Source: Siphonodentalium dalli (lineage: Eukaryota; Mollusca; Scaphopoda; Gadilida; Siphonodentaliidae). From it: 64,000 nt of DNA. This document shows, in pieces, positions 47,440 through 60,145 of the stretch. The translations under genes were made by a program, and so were the position numbers. How positions within the stretch are numbered: position 1 is the first letter of the stretch; every line of letters starts with the position of its first letter. The notes beneath the pieces are model-generated. The model saw only the letters and a list, made by a program, of their open reading frames with translations. It ran no database searches and was not told the origin of the DNA. The stretch is from contig CP136061.1 of NCBI GenBank assembly GCA_032622095.1, positions 256,753,582 through 256,817,581 on the forward strand. Reading direction: 5' to 3'.

Positions 47440-50400
47440 CTCTTTACTTTATAATTACCATTCGTATATACATGTACATGCTACGATCAGAATGACACAT
47501 TGTGGTGCGCTCTTTACTTTATAATTACCATTCGTATATACATGTACATGCTACGATCAGAATGACACATTGTGATACTCTCTTTGCTTTATAATTACCA
47601 TTCGTATATACATGTACATGCTACGATCAGAATGTTACATTGCGATGCGATCTTTACTTTATAATTACCATTCGTATATACATATACATGATACGATCAG
47701 AATGCCACATTGTGATACTCTCTGCACTTTACAATTACCATTCGTATATACATGTACATGCTACGATTAGAATGACACCTTGTTTATAATTATCATTCGT
47801 ATATACATGTACATACTACGATCATAATGTTACATTGCGATGCGATCTTTACTCTATGTTTACCATTCGTATATACATGTACATGCTACTATCATAATGA
47901 CACATTGTGATACTCTCTTTACTTTATAATCACCATTCGTATATACATGGACATGCTACGATCAGAATGTTACATTGTGATGCGCTATTTGCTTTATACT
48001 TATCATTCGTATATACATGTACATGCTACGATCAGAATGACACCTTTTTTATAATTATCATTATTATAAACATGTACATGCTACGATCAGAATGACAGCT
48101 TGTTTATAATTATCATTATTATAAACAAGTACATGCTACGATCAGAATGACACCTTGTTTATAATTATTATACGTATATACATGTACATGCTACGATCAG
48201 AATTTCACACTGTGATACTCACTTTACTTTATAATTACCATTCGTATATACATGTACATGCTACGATCAGAATGGCACACGGTGATACTCTCTTTACTTT
48301 ATAATTACCATTCGTATATACATGTACATGCTACGATCAGAATGGCACATTGTGGTGCGCTCTTTACTTTACAATTACCATTCGTATATACATGCTACGA
48401 TCAGAATGGCACATTGTGATACTCTCTTTACTTTATAATTACCATTCGTATATACATGTACATACTACGATCAGAATGTTACATTGTGACGCGCTCATTA
48501 CATTATAATTACCATTCGTATATACATGTACATGCTGCGATCAGAATGGCATATTGTGATACTCTCTTTAACTTATTTATAATTACCATTCGTATATAAA
48601 TGTACATGCTACCATCAGAATGGCATATTATGATGCGCTCTTTACTTTATAATTACCATTCGTATATACATGTACATGCTACGATCAGAATGGTACATTG
48701 TGATACACTCTTTGCTTTATAATTACCATTCGTATATACATGTACATGCTACGATCAGAATGACACATTGTGATGCTCTCTTTACTTTATAATTACCATT
48801 CGTATATACATGTACATGCTACGATCAGAATGGTACATTGTGATACTCTCTTTGCTTTACAATTACCATTCGTATATACATGTACATGCTACGATCAGAA
48901 TGACACATTGTGATGCTCTCTTTAATTTATAATTACCATTAGTATATACATGTACATGATACGATCAGAATGGGACAGTGTGATACTCTCTTTACTTTAT
49001 AATTACCATTCGTATATACATGTACATGCTACGATCAGAATGCACATTGTGATACGCTCTTTACTTTATAATTATCATTCGTGTATACATGTACATGCTG
49101 CGATCAGAATGGTACATTGTGATACTCTCTTTGCTTTATAATTACCATTCGTATATACATGTACATGCTGCGATCAGAATGGTACATTTTGATACTCTCT
49201 TTGCTTTATAATTACCATTCGTATATACATGTACATGCTACGATCAGAATGGCACATTGTGATGCGCTCTTTACTTTATAATTACCATTCGTATATACAT
49301 GTACATGCTACGATCAGAGTGACACATTGTGATGCGCTCTTTACTTTACAATTACCATTCGTATATACATGTACATGCTACGATCAGAATGGCACATTGT
49401 GATACTCTCTTTACTGTATAAATGCCATTCGTATATACATGTACATGCTACGATCAGAATGGCACATTGTGATACTCTCTTTAGTTTATAATTACCATTC
49501 GTATATACATGTACATGCTACGGTCAGAATGGTACATGTGATACTCTCTTTGCTTTATAATTATCATTCGTATATACATGTACATGCTACGATCAGAATG
49601 ACACATTGTGATGCGCTCTTTACTTTATAATTACCATTCGTATATACATGTACGTGCTACGATCAGAATGACACATTGTGATACTCTCTTTACTTTATAC
49701 TTACAATTCGTATATATACATGTACATGGTACGATCGGAATTGCACATTGTGATGCGCTCTTTGCTTTATAATTATCTTTCGTATATACATGTACATGCT
49801 ATGATCATAATCTTTCAGTGTGATGCGCTCTTTACATTATAATTATCATTCGTATATACATGTACATGCTATGATAAGAATGGTACAGTGCGATTCGCTC
49901 TTTGCTTTATAATTACCATTCGTATATATACATGTACATGCTATGATAAGAATGGCACAGTGTGATGAGCTCTTTGCTTTATAATTACCATTCGTATATA
50001 CATGTACATGCTACGATAAGAATGGTACAGTGTGATAGCTCTTTACATTATAATTATCATTCGTATATACAGGTACATGCTATGATCCGAATGGTACAGT
50101 GTGATGTGCTCTTTGCTTTATAATTATCATTCGTATATACATGTACATGCTACGATCGGAATGGCACATTGTGATGCGCTCTTTGCTTTATAATTATCAT
50201 TCGTATATACATGTACATGCTATGATCAGAATGGTTCAGTGTGATGCGCTCTTTACATTATAATTATCATTCGTATATACATGTACATGCTACGATCAGA
50301 ATGGTACAGTGTGATGCGCTCTTTGCTTTATAATTATTATTCGTATATATACATGTACATGCTATGATACGAATGGGACAATGTGATGAGCTCTTTGCTT

Positions 50401-51590
50401 TATACTTACCATTCGTATATACATGTACATGCTACGATCGGAATGGCACATTGTGATGCGCTCTTTGCTTTATAATTATCATTCGTATATACATGTACAT
50501 GCTATGATCAGAATGGTTCAGTGTGATGCGCTCTTTACTTTATAATTATCATTCGTATATATATACATGTACAGTCTATGATAATAATGGCACATTGTGA
50601 TGCGCTCTTTGCTTTATAATTATCATTCGTATATATATATATACATGTACATGCTATGATAAGAATGGTACAGTGTGATGAGCTCTTTGATTTATACTTA
50701 CCATTCGTATATACATGTACATGCTACGATCGGAATGGCACATTGTGATGCGATCTTTGCTTTATAATTATCATTCGTATATACATGTACATGCTATGAT
50801 CCGAATGGTACAGTGTTATGCGCTGTTTACTTTATAATTATCATTCGTATATACATCTACATTCTATGATAATAATGGTACATTGTGATGCGCTCTTTGC
50901 ATTATACTTATCATTCGTATATATATACATGTACATGCTATGATAATAATGGTACAGTGTGATGAGCTCTTTGCTTTACACTTACCATTCGTATATACAT
51001 GTACATGCTACGATCGGAATGGCACATTGTGATGCGCTCTTTGCTTTATAATTATCATTCGTATATACATGTACATGCTATGATCAGAATGGTTCAGTGT
51101 GATGCGCTCTTTACATTATAATTACCATTCGTATATACATGTACGTGCTATGATAAGAATGGTACAGTGCGATGCGCTCTTTACTTTATAATTATCATTC
51201 GTATATACATGTACAGTCTATGATAATAATGGCACATTGTGATGCGATCTTTGCTTTATAATTATCATTCGTATATACATGTACAGTCTATGATAATAAT
51301 GGCACATTGTGGTGCGCTCTTTGCTTTATAATTATCATTCGTATATATATACATGTACATGCTATGATAAGAATGGTACAGTGTGATGAGCTCTTTGCTT
51401 TATAATTACCATTCGTATATACATGTACATGCTACGATCGGAATGACAAGGTGATGCGATCTTTGCTTTATAATTGTCATTCGTATATACATGTACATGC
51501 TACGATCAGAATGTTATAGTTTGGTACGCTCGTTGCTTTATAGTTATCATTCATGTGTATCTGTACATGCTACGATTGTAATTGCACATT
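47440..51590 (+). repeat. 70-bp satellite array, right block (about 59 monomers)
   Basis: It has the same monomer as the left block. 48094-48440 repeats, nearly base for base, the unusual truncated monomers at 32139-32480 (GACAGCTTGTTTATAATTAT and a monomer lacking one ATGTAC). Beyond about 49.7 kb the monomers diverge (CAGTGTGATGCGCTCTTTGC types, extra TA units), as at the left margin. Edge divergence is typical of satellite borders. A short satellite piece reappears at about 51650-51690 beside a duplicated CCCGATTCTCGTCAATATCT. Confidence 0.95.
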
Positions 51591-51896
51591 CAGATATCCC
51601 TGAATGAAGACCAAACTTGAAATCGTGTCCCGATTCTCGTCAATATCTGGATCAGTGTGATGCGCTCTTTACATTATAATTATCATTCATGTCCCGATTC
51701 TCGTCAATATCTGGTTTCGAATTCGTGTCAACTTTGGCTAGCCCAGACTGCGATGGTGGTATCCTCCACCTAACGTATCGGACATGGGAAATATTTATTC
51801 ATTTCCCGATGCATTGACAAACACGATTTAGCAACAGAGTAACACTTGAAACAATAATGTTTGGTACATGTCCCTGTCCATGCCTCCAGTTGTGTC

Positions 51897-52108
51897 TTAT
51901 TTCTGGCAAAGAAAGGTGTAATAATGGGAACACACCTTGTCGGCAGTGGCGAATTCGCTACCCGCTGTATTATACAGGATAGCCATGCAATCTGACATTG
52001 CAAAACTTTGATCGTCTGGATGGATGTCGATGAAAGGAAGAGTGTGGCCATCCCAAGTCAGCATAGTGCCATTGCTATATACATCGTATCCATCAATCCA
52101 TAATTCAA
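51897..52108 (-). CDS. C-type lectin-domain protein, last coding exon
   Basis: A minus-strand splice acceptor (TCTCGTTTTTCCAG, ending at 52109) precedes 212 bases that open in phase 1. They encode the second half of a C-type lectin fold and end with TAA at 51899-51897. Landmarks are ELWIDGYDVYSNGT, MLTWDGHTLPF, SDCMAILYN and ATADKVCSHYYTFLCQK. Together they give the WIxG strand, the W-x-W/D-G strand and the last three conserved cysteines. The usual sugar/calcium motifs (EPN or QPD, and WND) are not present, so calcium-dependent sugar binding is doubtful. The exon joins in phase to 57940-58143. Confidence 0.8.
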
Positions 52109-53955
52109 CTGGAAAAACGAGATGGACATAGAGAAGTGACACACATGGGAAAACAACCCACATTTGACATATATGATGTACAGTGTGGCGCATCACATTT
52201 CATCAACACACATCGTATCATGGAGTCAATAGTGTTTATATATGTTTTCACACATCCTGCCCAGTCCTCGGTAACAACTAGGAGCATAAATATGTGTATA
52301 TTATATATGTGTATTTCCAACCATTGAATGTGCTTTAAGTTCTGTTCTGATATACTAACGCTGTTGGAGATATACCTATAGTCATGTTACACCGTGTCAT
52401 ATTTTTATCAAGTATAAAGGTGTGTCTCCAATATATATGTACTGCATATACCAAACAAGTTTGTAGGTCGATGTATCAGCTCTGTTCTAAAACAATGCAC
52501 TGACATTTCATATTAGTTATGTTTGGTATGTTCTGACATATGCACGACACATGTAGACATTCTATAGATATGTCAACTCATTCATTCTCAAGACTTTTCA
52601 GATTGTTTATACAAACGAATGCACAATAATCAATTCCATTGTCATACCATGATCGCATTCTCTAATATGGTGTTGTGACAAAAAGTTGTTAATCGCCAGT
52701 ATAGGCATAAAAGTACTTTCTATATAAACTATTCCCATACGTTTTGAACTGCACAGTGATATATATATTTCGGGTAGGATTCTCGTGCCACGTTACAATA
52801 ACGCCAAGGGAAAATATAATTCCAAGTTAACACGTTAATAAACAAAACATTAGTTATATACACTTTCATAAATCTGATATTATGTGACATCTGTGATAAT
52901 ATGTGACCAACACAATGTTATCGTAAATTTCAATAGCCTTTTATTCACTTGCACAATTCCCTCAGGTTCCATATACATTCGGTACAGTACAAAATACCCA
53001 ATCGCGACGGGGACCTCGGAGTGTGGACGTGTTGATTCATTCAGTCGATGCTTTAAGTTCTAGCGTTCTAATATTATTCTTATCGATAGGATAATGGGTT
53101 ATACAAAATACACATGTAGTGCTTCTGAATACCAAATTTACAACTCGTTTTGTAAATCATCAATCCCACTCGTGGTGTAAATTTGGCATTCATAAACACT
53201 ATATAGACAATATGTCATATGTAATGTCTAGACGCCACAGCTAAACGGTGGATTATTGTTTCAACACATATACACATGTCACTGAACGATATATTCTTGG
53301 TTGTATGGTTATACAGATACACTGTAAAACATCTACATAAAAACGGCCATAATACTGTTTGGGGACCAATATCAGTTGCCCTTACATTCTTGAAACCATT
53401 TTTATAGTAGTAACATCTTTGTACTTGGGGGGGGGCGTATCGATATTCGGAGTTTGTTAAGAAGGGTATATGCATATGTGTCAGTTAGTTGCCGTTGTAA
53501 CAGCATCTTTGAATACGACACCAGGTCTGAATTGGGACATTCTTGTTTGTATGACCAAAATGGTATTAAATGTTGCGTTTTCTTTTGAATATATGTTCTG
53601 GAAATAAAATATATATGCCACATTGCTTCCACATATTCCCAAAATAGGTGTTACTTTTAACGCGACCTTCAGCCGTTTTCAACGCGATCGCATCGTCAGT
53701 GCAACGTGATTATTGCGTGAATAAACCTTTGGGTTCTCGTTGAAGTTTAACGCACCGCGTTCAAAATGAACGAGTTCAACTTAGTAGCGTTCAAATTTCC
53801 GATAAAAGATATGCACGTTTGTTTATTTTGTAGTATATCTATCAATTTTGTTTTATTTACGTTCACCTCTGAATAATTTCGTGTTGTTTTTCACTCATAG
53901 TGTCCATTCAGACGCGGTCAACTTTTCCGTTCAAAATGAGGTTTGATTGAGCCCT

Positions 53956-54378
53956 TTAAATGCACACTTAATTATCGAATGCCCAGATCACATTATACAC
54001 ACTATATTCCATATTATATACGATTGGGAAGAGGAACAAAAAATAAAATACGGCACAGCTGTGGCATATGAGTGTCCACCAAGTGATTGATTCTCATATT
54101 TACTTCAAGACATCACCCGTTACTTACTTCAGAACTCATCATAACTCACATCTAAGGAATAGAGTTATTCGTTGGGAATAAAATACTGGCAGTACAGATC
54201 AGATCAAGATTAAGTACACAAAGACGTCTGTAACTTTGTAAAAACAACATGTTCACTGTTTATTCGACTTGATAAGTTGGTAATACAATATATGGAGCTT
54301 CCTCTTTCAGAAGGTATATAATATGGAACATGTTGTATTCGCTGTGATCTGGTGATTAGAAAATTAAGTGCGATTTAC
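53956..54378 (+). mobile_element. Decayed T2/Kolobok-like MITE, partner of 61059-61506
   Basis: It is colinear with 61059-61506. Shared words include TTCCATATTATATAC, GGAAGAGGAAC, AACAACATGTTC, GCTTCCTCTTTCA and GTGATCTGGTGATT. Ends near TTTAAATG and ATTTAC are mutated versions of the TTAAAGG/CCTTTAA tips. Confidence 0.7.
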
Positions 54379-55242
54379 GGGAAATGCATCAGAAGTGTCG
54401 GGTGACAAATTGTGGTAATTTCATAAGTAGTCAGCATCATACACATGTGTCATAAAATCAAGGTGTCACACACTGTTTACGGAGTCGTCGTAATTTGTAC
54501 GACAGAAACCGTAAAACTAACGGGATTTCGAATAACATACGGGAGATTGAATAGCTGTCGGCTGTTTCTGTCGTAATTTTTACAGTGTTTTTTTAAGTCT
54601 CAGTTAGTTTTATTAGTTTCCAAATCTGACGATAACGACATGTGTATATATATGCATGTAGGCAGAAAGATGTCACCAACAAGTGGCTTAAACGGACATG
54701 GCTCATTCGAACCCTAACATTTATGTATACGTAATTCGAGAAAAGGGGTCTCAAAACATGCATATGCAAACTATTCCAGAGCTAATTCGTCGATATAGCG
54801 CTAAAAAAAAGCGTTTTGTTATTTATATTTTTGCGTAAATTTGATATCGTTTCGCTGTTAAGTTTTTCTAATCAGCCGATCTTCCGAGTAATGCCGCAGC
54901 GCTCGTGTGTTTTCGGAAATAAGTGCATTCTCGATACCGCCATGTTTGTGATGTAATATTTTCCAAGTTTCCCCAGCGTCTTTATCATTTTCGGTACGCG
55001 ATAATGTGTTTCCGTTGGATCCTATTTGTCCATGCGAGAATAATAACCACTGTTGACAAGGATGTAACGATAGAACGGTTTTCCAGTTTGTTACACAATA
55101 TCAACATGAATTTTAGTCATTTACATTGATCCGACGGAACATATTGATTTTTATCATATATACTCTAATCGCAATTTTGTAGACAATAATTTTCAGTTGA
55201 GTGTGTCGATGAACTGCAGTTAGTTCAATTCCGTAGTTATTT

Positions 55243-55669
55243 TTAAAGGTACTCAATCCGACCAGACGGTCCCCATACCATCAAGATACAACAGCAACAA
55301 CATTTCTTCAAAATACGCTTTAATTATCAGAATCGATGTATTGCAACAAAATAATGCTAATCAGTGTCAACTAAGGTATAAAATTTCCCAAAACTTGTTG
55401 TTCAACAAAATATGGACGTATAATCACTAAAGTATCACAAAATTTGATCTTATTACCACTTGACTTTAGAGTTATCCATCTTCATCCGCAATTCTGTCCG
55501 AGACCCTCCGTTTGACCACGTGTTTCTGGGCCACATATTATTACACATCTCGAGAAATAACAAACTTCATCAATCGATATCTGATCACTCTGAGCTCGAG
55601 TCAAATATGTTTTTACCACCGAAACCAAAGAAATAGTAATTTGGGAGCGTCTGATCGGATTGAGTACCT
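55243..55669 (+). mobile_element. MITE-like inverted-repeat element
   Basis: AGGTACTCAATCCGACCAGA near 55247 is matched by the inverse TCTGATCGGATTGAGTACCT ending at 55669. The left tip follows TTAA. The right side reads ACCTACCC instead of ACCTTTAA, so the right target copy is lost or the end is imprecise. An internal word (ATCGATATCTGATCACTCTGAG) recurs past the element near 55705. Confidence 0.6.
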
Positions 55670-56084
55670 ACCCAGGTGGTGAAAAATAAAAGATATCAAA
55701 AATCGATATCTGATAACTCTGAGCTTTGATCTGTGGGGTCCTTGACTCAAGTCTAATATTTTGTTAACCCCCGAAGCCAGAGAAACACTAATTTAGGACC
55801 GAAATTAAAATTGGGAAAAAATGTTGTCTACCTCTATAAGGAACGATATTGAAAAATGTCAATTCCCTGGTGACATTCTGACATCCGTATGGGGTTTAGA
55901 GTCTCTATATATAGACACAACCAGTACATATAGGTTTCTTGGAGCACTCAAAATTCGTTTATTTTATTTCACCATCAGTTTAATTAAAAAACCACCTGCC
56001 TCTGACTCACAAACGAAATGTGGGAAAATGGCAAACATGTAAGACCTCCAGGTCAGGGGTATATGCTGAAAAGACAAAATAGTC

Positions 56085-56225
56085 TTGTCGATAAAAGTTT
56101 TGACCTAGAAAATATTTGGACTAAGTTGTTTTTTATTCAATTTTGAAGAAGAATAATAATCCTATCCTCTATAACATATCCAAAATCCGCTTAGAGCAAA
56201 ATGTTCTATTCAAAATGGCAATTGG
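56085..56225 (+). repeat. Dispersed repeat, matches 9134-9300
   Basis: It shares TTTGACCTAGA, TTTGGACTAAGTTG and CTCTATAACATATCCAAAAT with 9134-9300. A second related piece at 56895-56995 matches 8690-8800, so parts of one larger family are present in both regions. Confidence 0.55.
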
Positions 56226-57939
56226 TATTGAAAAATGCTGATTTTCTGTGATAGGTGGCTTTAGGTGCACCAACTATTGCCAAGTTAGTAATAAAATGAA
56301 ATATACACAAACAATGCTTAGTCGTAAACCATAAGTTCCAATTCTACGTGCGTGTGTACACACTCTCTCCGCCTGTCTATCTTGTTTACAGTTGATTTCA
56401 ACCTATACACATGCAATGGACGGATCTACGTAAATTGTGAAAAACTATATGCATGTATACTTAGCTAGATCATATCATGAATATCTACCCTGGCTATGCC
56501 CGTAGAGATAATTCTACACCAGTTCAAGTAATGTGAAAGTTTTCATGCTCAGATAGGGAAGTTTATGAACATTTAAAAAAAAACCAGTGCAGCTAATTTA
56601 TTCTTAGTTAATATCGTTCCTCAGTAAATAGTGAATTCCACTGTGTACGTAGTTCACGAAGATCCCAGCTCAATGTTGCATGAAATATGTCACTTTGTTG
56701 AATCGAGTTTGATTGGCATCCTTTACAATCATGAAATTTCTCACGGGTAATCAATTCAATGTTTATTTCGATGTCGACTCACAAAAGTCACAGACAAATC
56801 ATGCAATCTGGAGTGTCACACCCCATATTGTGAAATCTATTATTAAGGAACAAGTAACAAATAAATATATATAGTTACTGAGTTGTTTTTTCAATGCTAT
56901 AAAGTTCTCCGTCAGAACATTAAAACGTTCCCATATTTTTAACTGGTTGAATATGATATCTACGGTAGCCAGAGTATAAATTCATAACATGATCTAATAC
57001 TTGGCGACCCATTCCTATATTATATAAGAAATATATTCAGCATATATTGCAACTCATGCAATTTACTACGATAATGATGTTGGATTGAAATTTAAATACA
57101 AATGCATCTCAACATAATTACTTATTATACATGTATAAGTAATATTATGTTCCTTTCTGAACCCCCTCCCCAAATTGCACCATCGCCACGTCTCGGATAA
57201 ATTCAGAATGACCGTCCTATCATTCATTAAATTCTTGTAAACAGAGACCATTTTTCTCACAGGGACACGTATACGATCAAATTGAAACCCCTTGATCGCG
57301 TACCGGAAATTATAAGACGCCGGGGAAGCTTATTTGCGAATACACCCGGAAATCATCGGCTGTTGTCGGTTGTTAAATTGCATCATCCAAAATGGCAGGT
57401 TGGAAAAAATGTTCGGGATCCAAACAGTACGATTTTTTTGTAATTTTCATGACTTGAATGCGTCTTTCTGGGACATATATTGGTCGTATAAAGGTAGTTT
57501 GGTTATTTATCTACCTATTTTGATACCGGGAAAATTTCAAATGCGAATATTATTTTATGTATTTTGGAGCGCAAACCGCCATGTGGCTTTAAAGAACAGA
57601 GATGGTTATGTGGACTGTTCGGTTGACATATGATGTATTACATGACTTCGAAACATTTAGCACATGATGGTATTGTCAATAAAGAAATATCACCTGCACA
57701 ATTCCTCTGAAGTGAAATATTCAATTGGAATGATATTGAACACAACTAGAGATATACACATGTGAAATAGGACAAAGTCGTACACACCGAGCAGCCAGTC
57801 CCAATACACAATTGTCCAATGTTTTGTCATATTTTATAGGTGTTTGACGAAACCCGGGGAATAATCTTCGTGTTGTTTTGGTAAAAACAAATAGAAACCA
57901 CAGTGCGGGTTCGAGATACCAGACAATAATGGTCCTCAC

Positions 57940-58143
57940 CTGTACCGTGTCCAAGTTTGATCAGCAAATCTTCCAGATCATCAAGCATCGTTCTACTTTC
58001 AATTGTGATGAGATGAGACCCTTCATCTTCACATGCACTCCTGGCGTCATCTCCACCTGACTGCCTGCTGTGGTATTTGAGGTAGTAGCCAACACCACCC
58101 AGTGTTTCATAACAGTATTCAGTGTAGATTGAGCATTCCACCG
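57940..58143 (-). CDS. C-type lectin-domain protein, internal coding exon
   Basis: The exon is bounded on the minus strand by an acceptor (CCCTATCTTCTGCAG) and a donor (CAG/GTGAGG). It is 204 bases long and phase 1 at both ends. It encodes the first half of the lectin fold: VECSIYTEYCYETLGG, GYYLKYHSRQSGGDDARSAC, then DEGSHLITIESRTMLDDLED. The W/Y-x-x-A-x-x-A-C helix and the HLxxIES strand are diagnostic of C-type lectin domains. With the exon at 51897-52108 the domain is complete. The upstream exon(s), where a signal peptide would be expected, were not identified with confidence; a hydrophobic stretch (MINSYFLFSLFESLFANQC) lies in open frame just upstream at 58248-58192. Secreted immune or adhesion lectins are commonly built this way in invertebrates. 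Confidence 0.8.
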
Positions 58144-58536
58144 CTGCAGAAGATAGGGTAAATGTTGTAAAGCCATGCGGTAGACCCCCAACACATTGAT
58201 TCGCGAATAACGATTCGAACAACGAGAACAAAAAATAAGAATTTATCATTAAAATGAGCGCGGGTTTCGATGCGTAAAAAATTAAACCCGTGAACATCAC
58301 GCATCGCAGTGTTTTTGATGCAGTCCGTGGTGTTTGAATCGTCAATAATATGTTCTACAAGAGCGCGGATTCGAATATACCCAATGTGAAGGCAACTCCG
58401 ACCAAGTACAATGTAATACCAGATAATTCAATCATATAAGCAGTCAATTCACGGAATAATGCAATACTATTGGTAGTAACTTAATTAGCTGTTAATAGTA
58501 TTTCTCGACAACAGTAATCAGCGACGTTCACTCTAA
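58144..58536. other. Upstream of the lectin exon; possible first exon
   Basis: The minus frame continues open from the internal exon up to about 58345, including the hydrophobic segment noted above. It would need either read-through of the acceptor or an alternative start. Nothing else is recognised. Confidence 0.3.
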
Positions 58537-58936
58537 GGGTATGTTCATACACTGGCAAGTTTGCACGGCATATTGTTCAGGCATTTTCTCATAGAAAACC
58601 ATATGGTGACAGGATATGAACGGAAACATGGATATACAATGCATCTCTACCACAGCTAACTATATATACACGATAAGTCAACAATTATGCTATCGATATT
58701 GTAAATAGTATGCAATTATCTCGCAGATATAAATCATACAGGTATTTTAATGCAATGTGTTAGTGGCAACGTTACATGTGGAACTACTGACATTTTACTT
58801 CTCATGTCGTTAGCTTTATTTGGTAAATATGCATTTTATATGCACGTTGCCGTTCATATTCTGGCGCCATATGGTTTTATGTGAGAAAATGTCTGACAAA
58901 AATGCCGTGCAAACTTGCCAGTGTATGAACATATCC
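58537..58936. mobile_element. Harbinger-like MITE, 400 bp
   Basis: Terminal inverted repeats of about 75 bp begin GGGTATGTTCATACACTGGC on the left and GGATATGTTCATACACTGGC from the right, and continue through TTGCACGGCAT. Both ends are flanked by TAA (58534-58536 and 58937-58939). A 3-bp TWA target and GG-type tips fit PIF/Harbinger MITEs (established family traits). No coding capacity. Confidence 0.8.
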
Positions 58937-58954
58937 TAAAGCACATGTAGACAT

Positions 58955-60130
58955 GTAGACTTGTGTAGGCACGATGTCAGTATTCTTTGTGGACATGCAG
59001 ACTTGTGTAGGCACGATGTCAGTATTCTTTGTAGACATGCAGACTTGTGTAGGCACGATGTCATTATTCTTTGTAGACATGCAGACTTGTGTAGGCACGA
59101 TGTCAGTATTCTTTGCAGACATGCAGACTTGTGTAGGCACGATGTCAGTATTCTTTGCAGACATGCAGACTTGTGTAGGCACGATGTAAGTATTCTTTGT
59201 AGACATGCAGACTTGTGTAGGCACGATGTCAGTATTCTTTGTAGACATGCAGACATGTGTAGGCACGATGTCAGTATTCTTTGTAGACATGCAGACTTGT
59301 GTAGGCACGATGTCAGTATTCTTTGTGGACATGCAGACTTGTGTAGGCACGATGTCAGTATTCTTTGTAGACATGCAGACCTGTGTAGGCACGATGTCAG
59401 TATTCTTTGTAGACATGCAGACTTGTGTAGGCACGATGTCAGTATTCTTTGTAGACATGCAGACTTGTGTAGGCACGATGTCAGTATTCTTTGTGGACAT
59501 GCAGACTTGTGTAGGCACGATGTCAGTATTCTTTGTAGACATGCAGACGTGTGTAGGCACGATGTCAGTATTTTTTGTAGACATGCAGACTTGTGTAGGC
59601 ACGATGTCAGTATTCTTTGTAGACATGCAGACTTGTGTAGGCACGATGTCAGTATTCTTTGCAGACATGCAGACTTGTGTAGGCACGATGTAAGTATTCT
59701 TTGTAGACATGCAGACTTGTGTAGGCACGATGTCAGTATTCTTTGTAGACATGCAGACTTGTGTAGGCACGATGTCAGTATTCTTTGTAGACATGCAGAC
59801 TTGTGTAGGCACGATGTCAGTATTCTTTGTAGACATGCAGACTTGTGTAGGCACGATGTCAGTATTCTTTGTAGACATGCAGACTTGTGTAGGCACGATG
59901 TCAGTATTCTTTGTAGACATGCATACTTGTGTATAGGCACGATGCCAGTATTCTTTGTAGACATGCATACTTGTGTATAGGCACGATGTCAGTATTCTTT
60001 GTAGACATGCAGACTTGTATAGGCACGATGTCAGTATTCTTTGTAGACATGCAGACGTGTGTAGGCACGATGTCAGTATTCTTTGTACACATGCAGACTT
60101 GTGTAGGCACGATGTCAGTATTCTTTGTTT
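58955..60130 (+). repeat. 42-bp minisatellite, about 28 copies
   Basis: The unit is ACTTGTGTAGGCACGATGTC + AGTATTCTTTGTAGACATGC + AG, with scattered substitutions and a few 44-bp units near 59930-59980. Because 42 is a multiple of three, long frames are open on both strands. They include a minus frame of over 400 codons with the 14-residue repeat CMSTKNTDIVPTQV. No start context, signal peptide or flanking coding sequence supports it as a gene. The array begins about 18 bp after the Harbinger-like MITE and lies upstream of the lectin gene. Confidence 0.9.
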
Positions 60131-60145
60131 CAATTGGTTGACCAA

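Larger units (their letters stand above)
52109..57939 (-). other. 5.8-kb intron of the C-type lectin gene
   Basis: The donor GTGAGG (57939-57934) and acceptor TTTTTCCAG (to 52109) fit the splice consensus. The intron contains MITEs at 53956-54378 and 55243-55669 and dispersed-repeat fragments at 56085-56225 and 56895-56995. Otherwise it has no gene I can support. Short open frames are scattered and unremarkable. Confidence 0.6.

Noticed and set aside
53215-53632. Minus-strand frames of 76-86 codons within the lectin intron
   Set aside because: They have no similarity to the lectin fold or other families, no matching splice sites in phase, and sit in repeat-rich intron sequence.
58877-60145. 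A 422-codon minus-strand frame and 339-codon plus-strand frame made of 14-residue repeats
   Set aside because: The 42-bp unit is a multiple of three and lacks stops in several frames at once. Substitutions do not favour synonymous change, and there is no start or flanking coding context.
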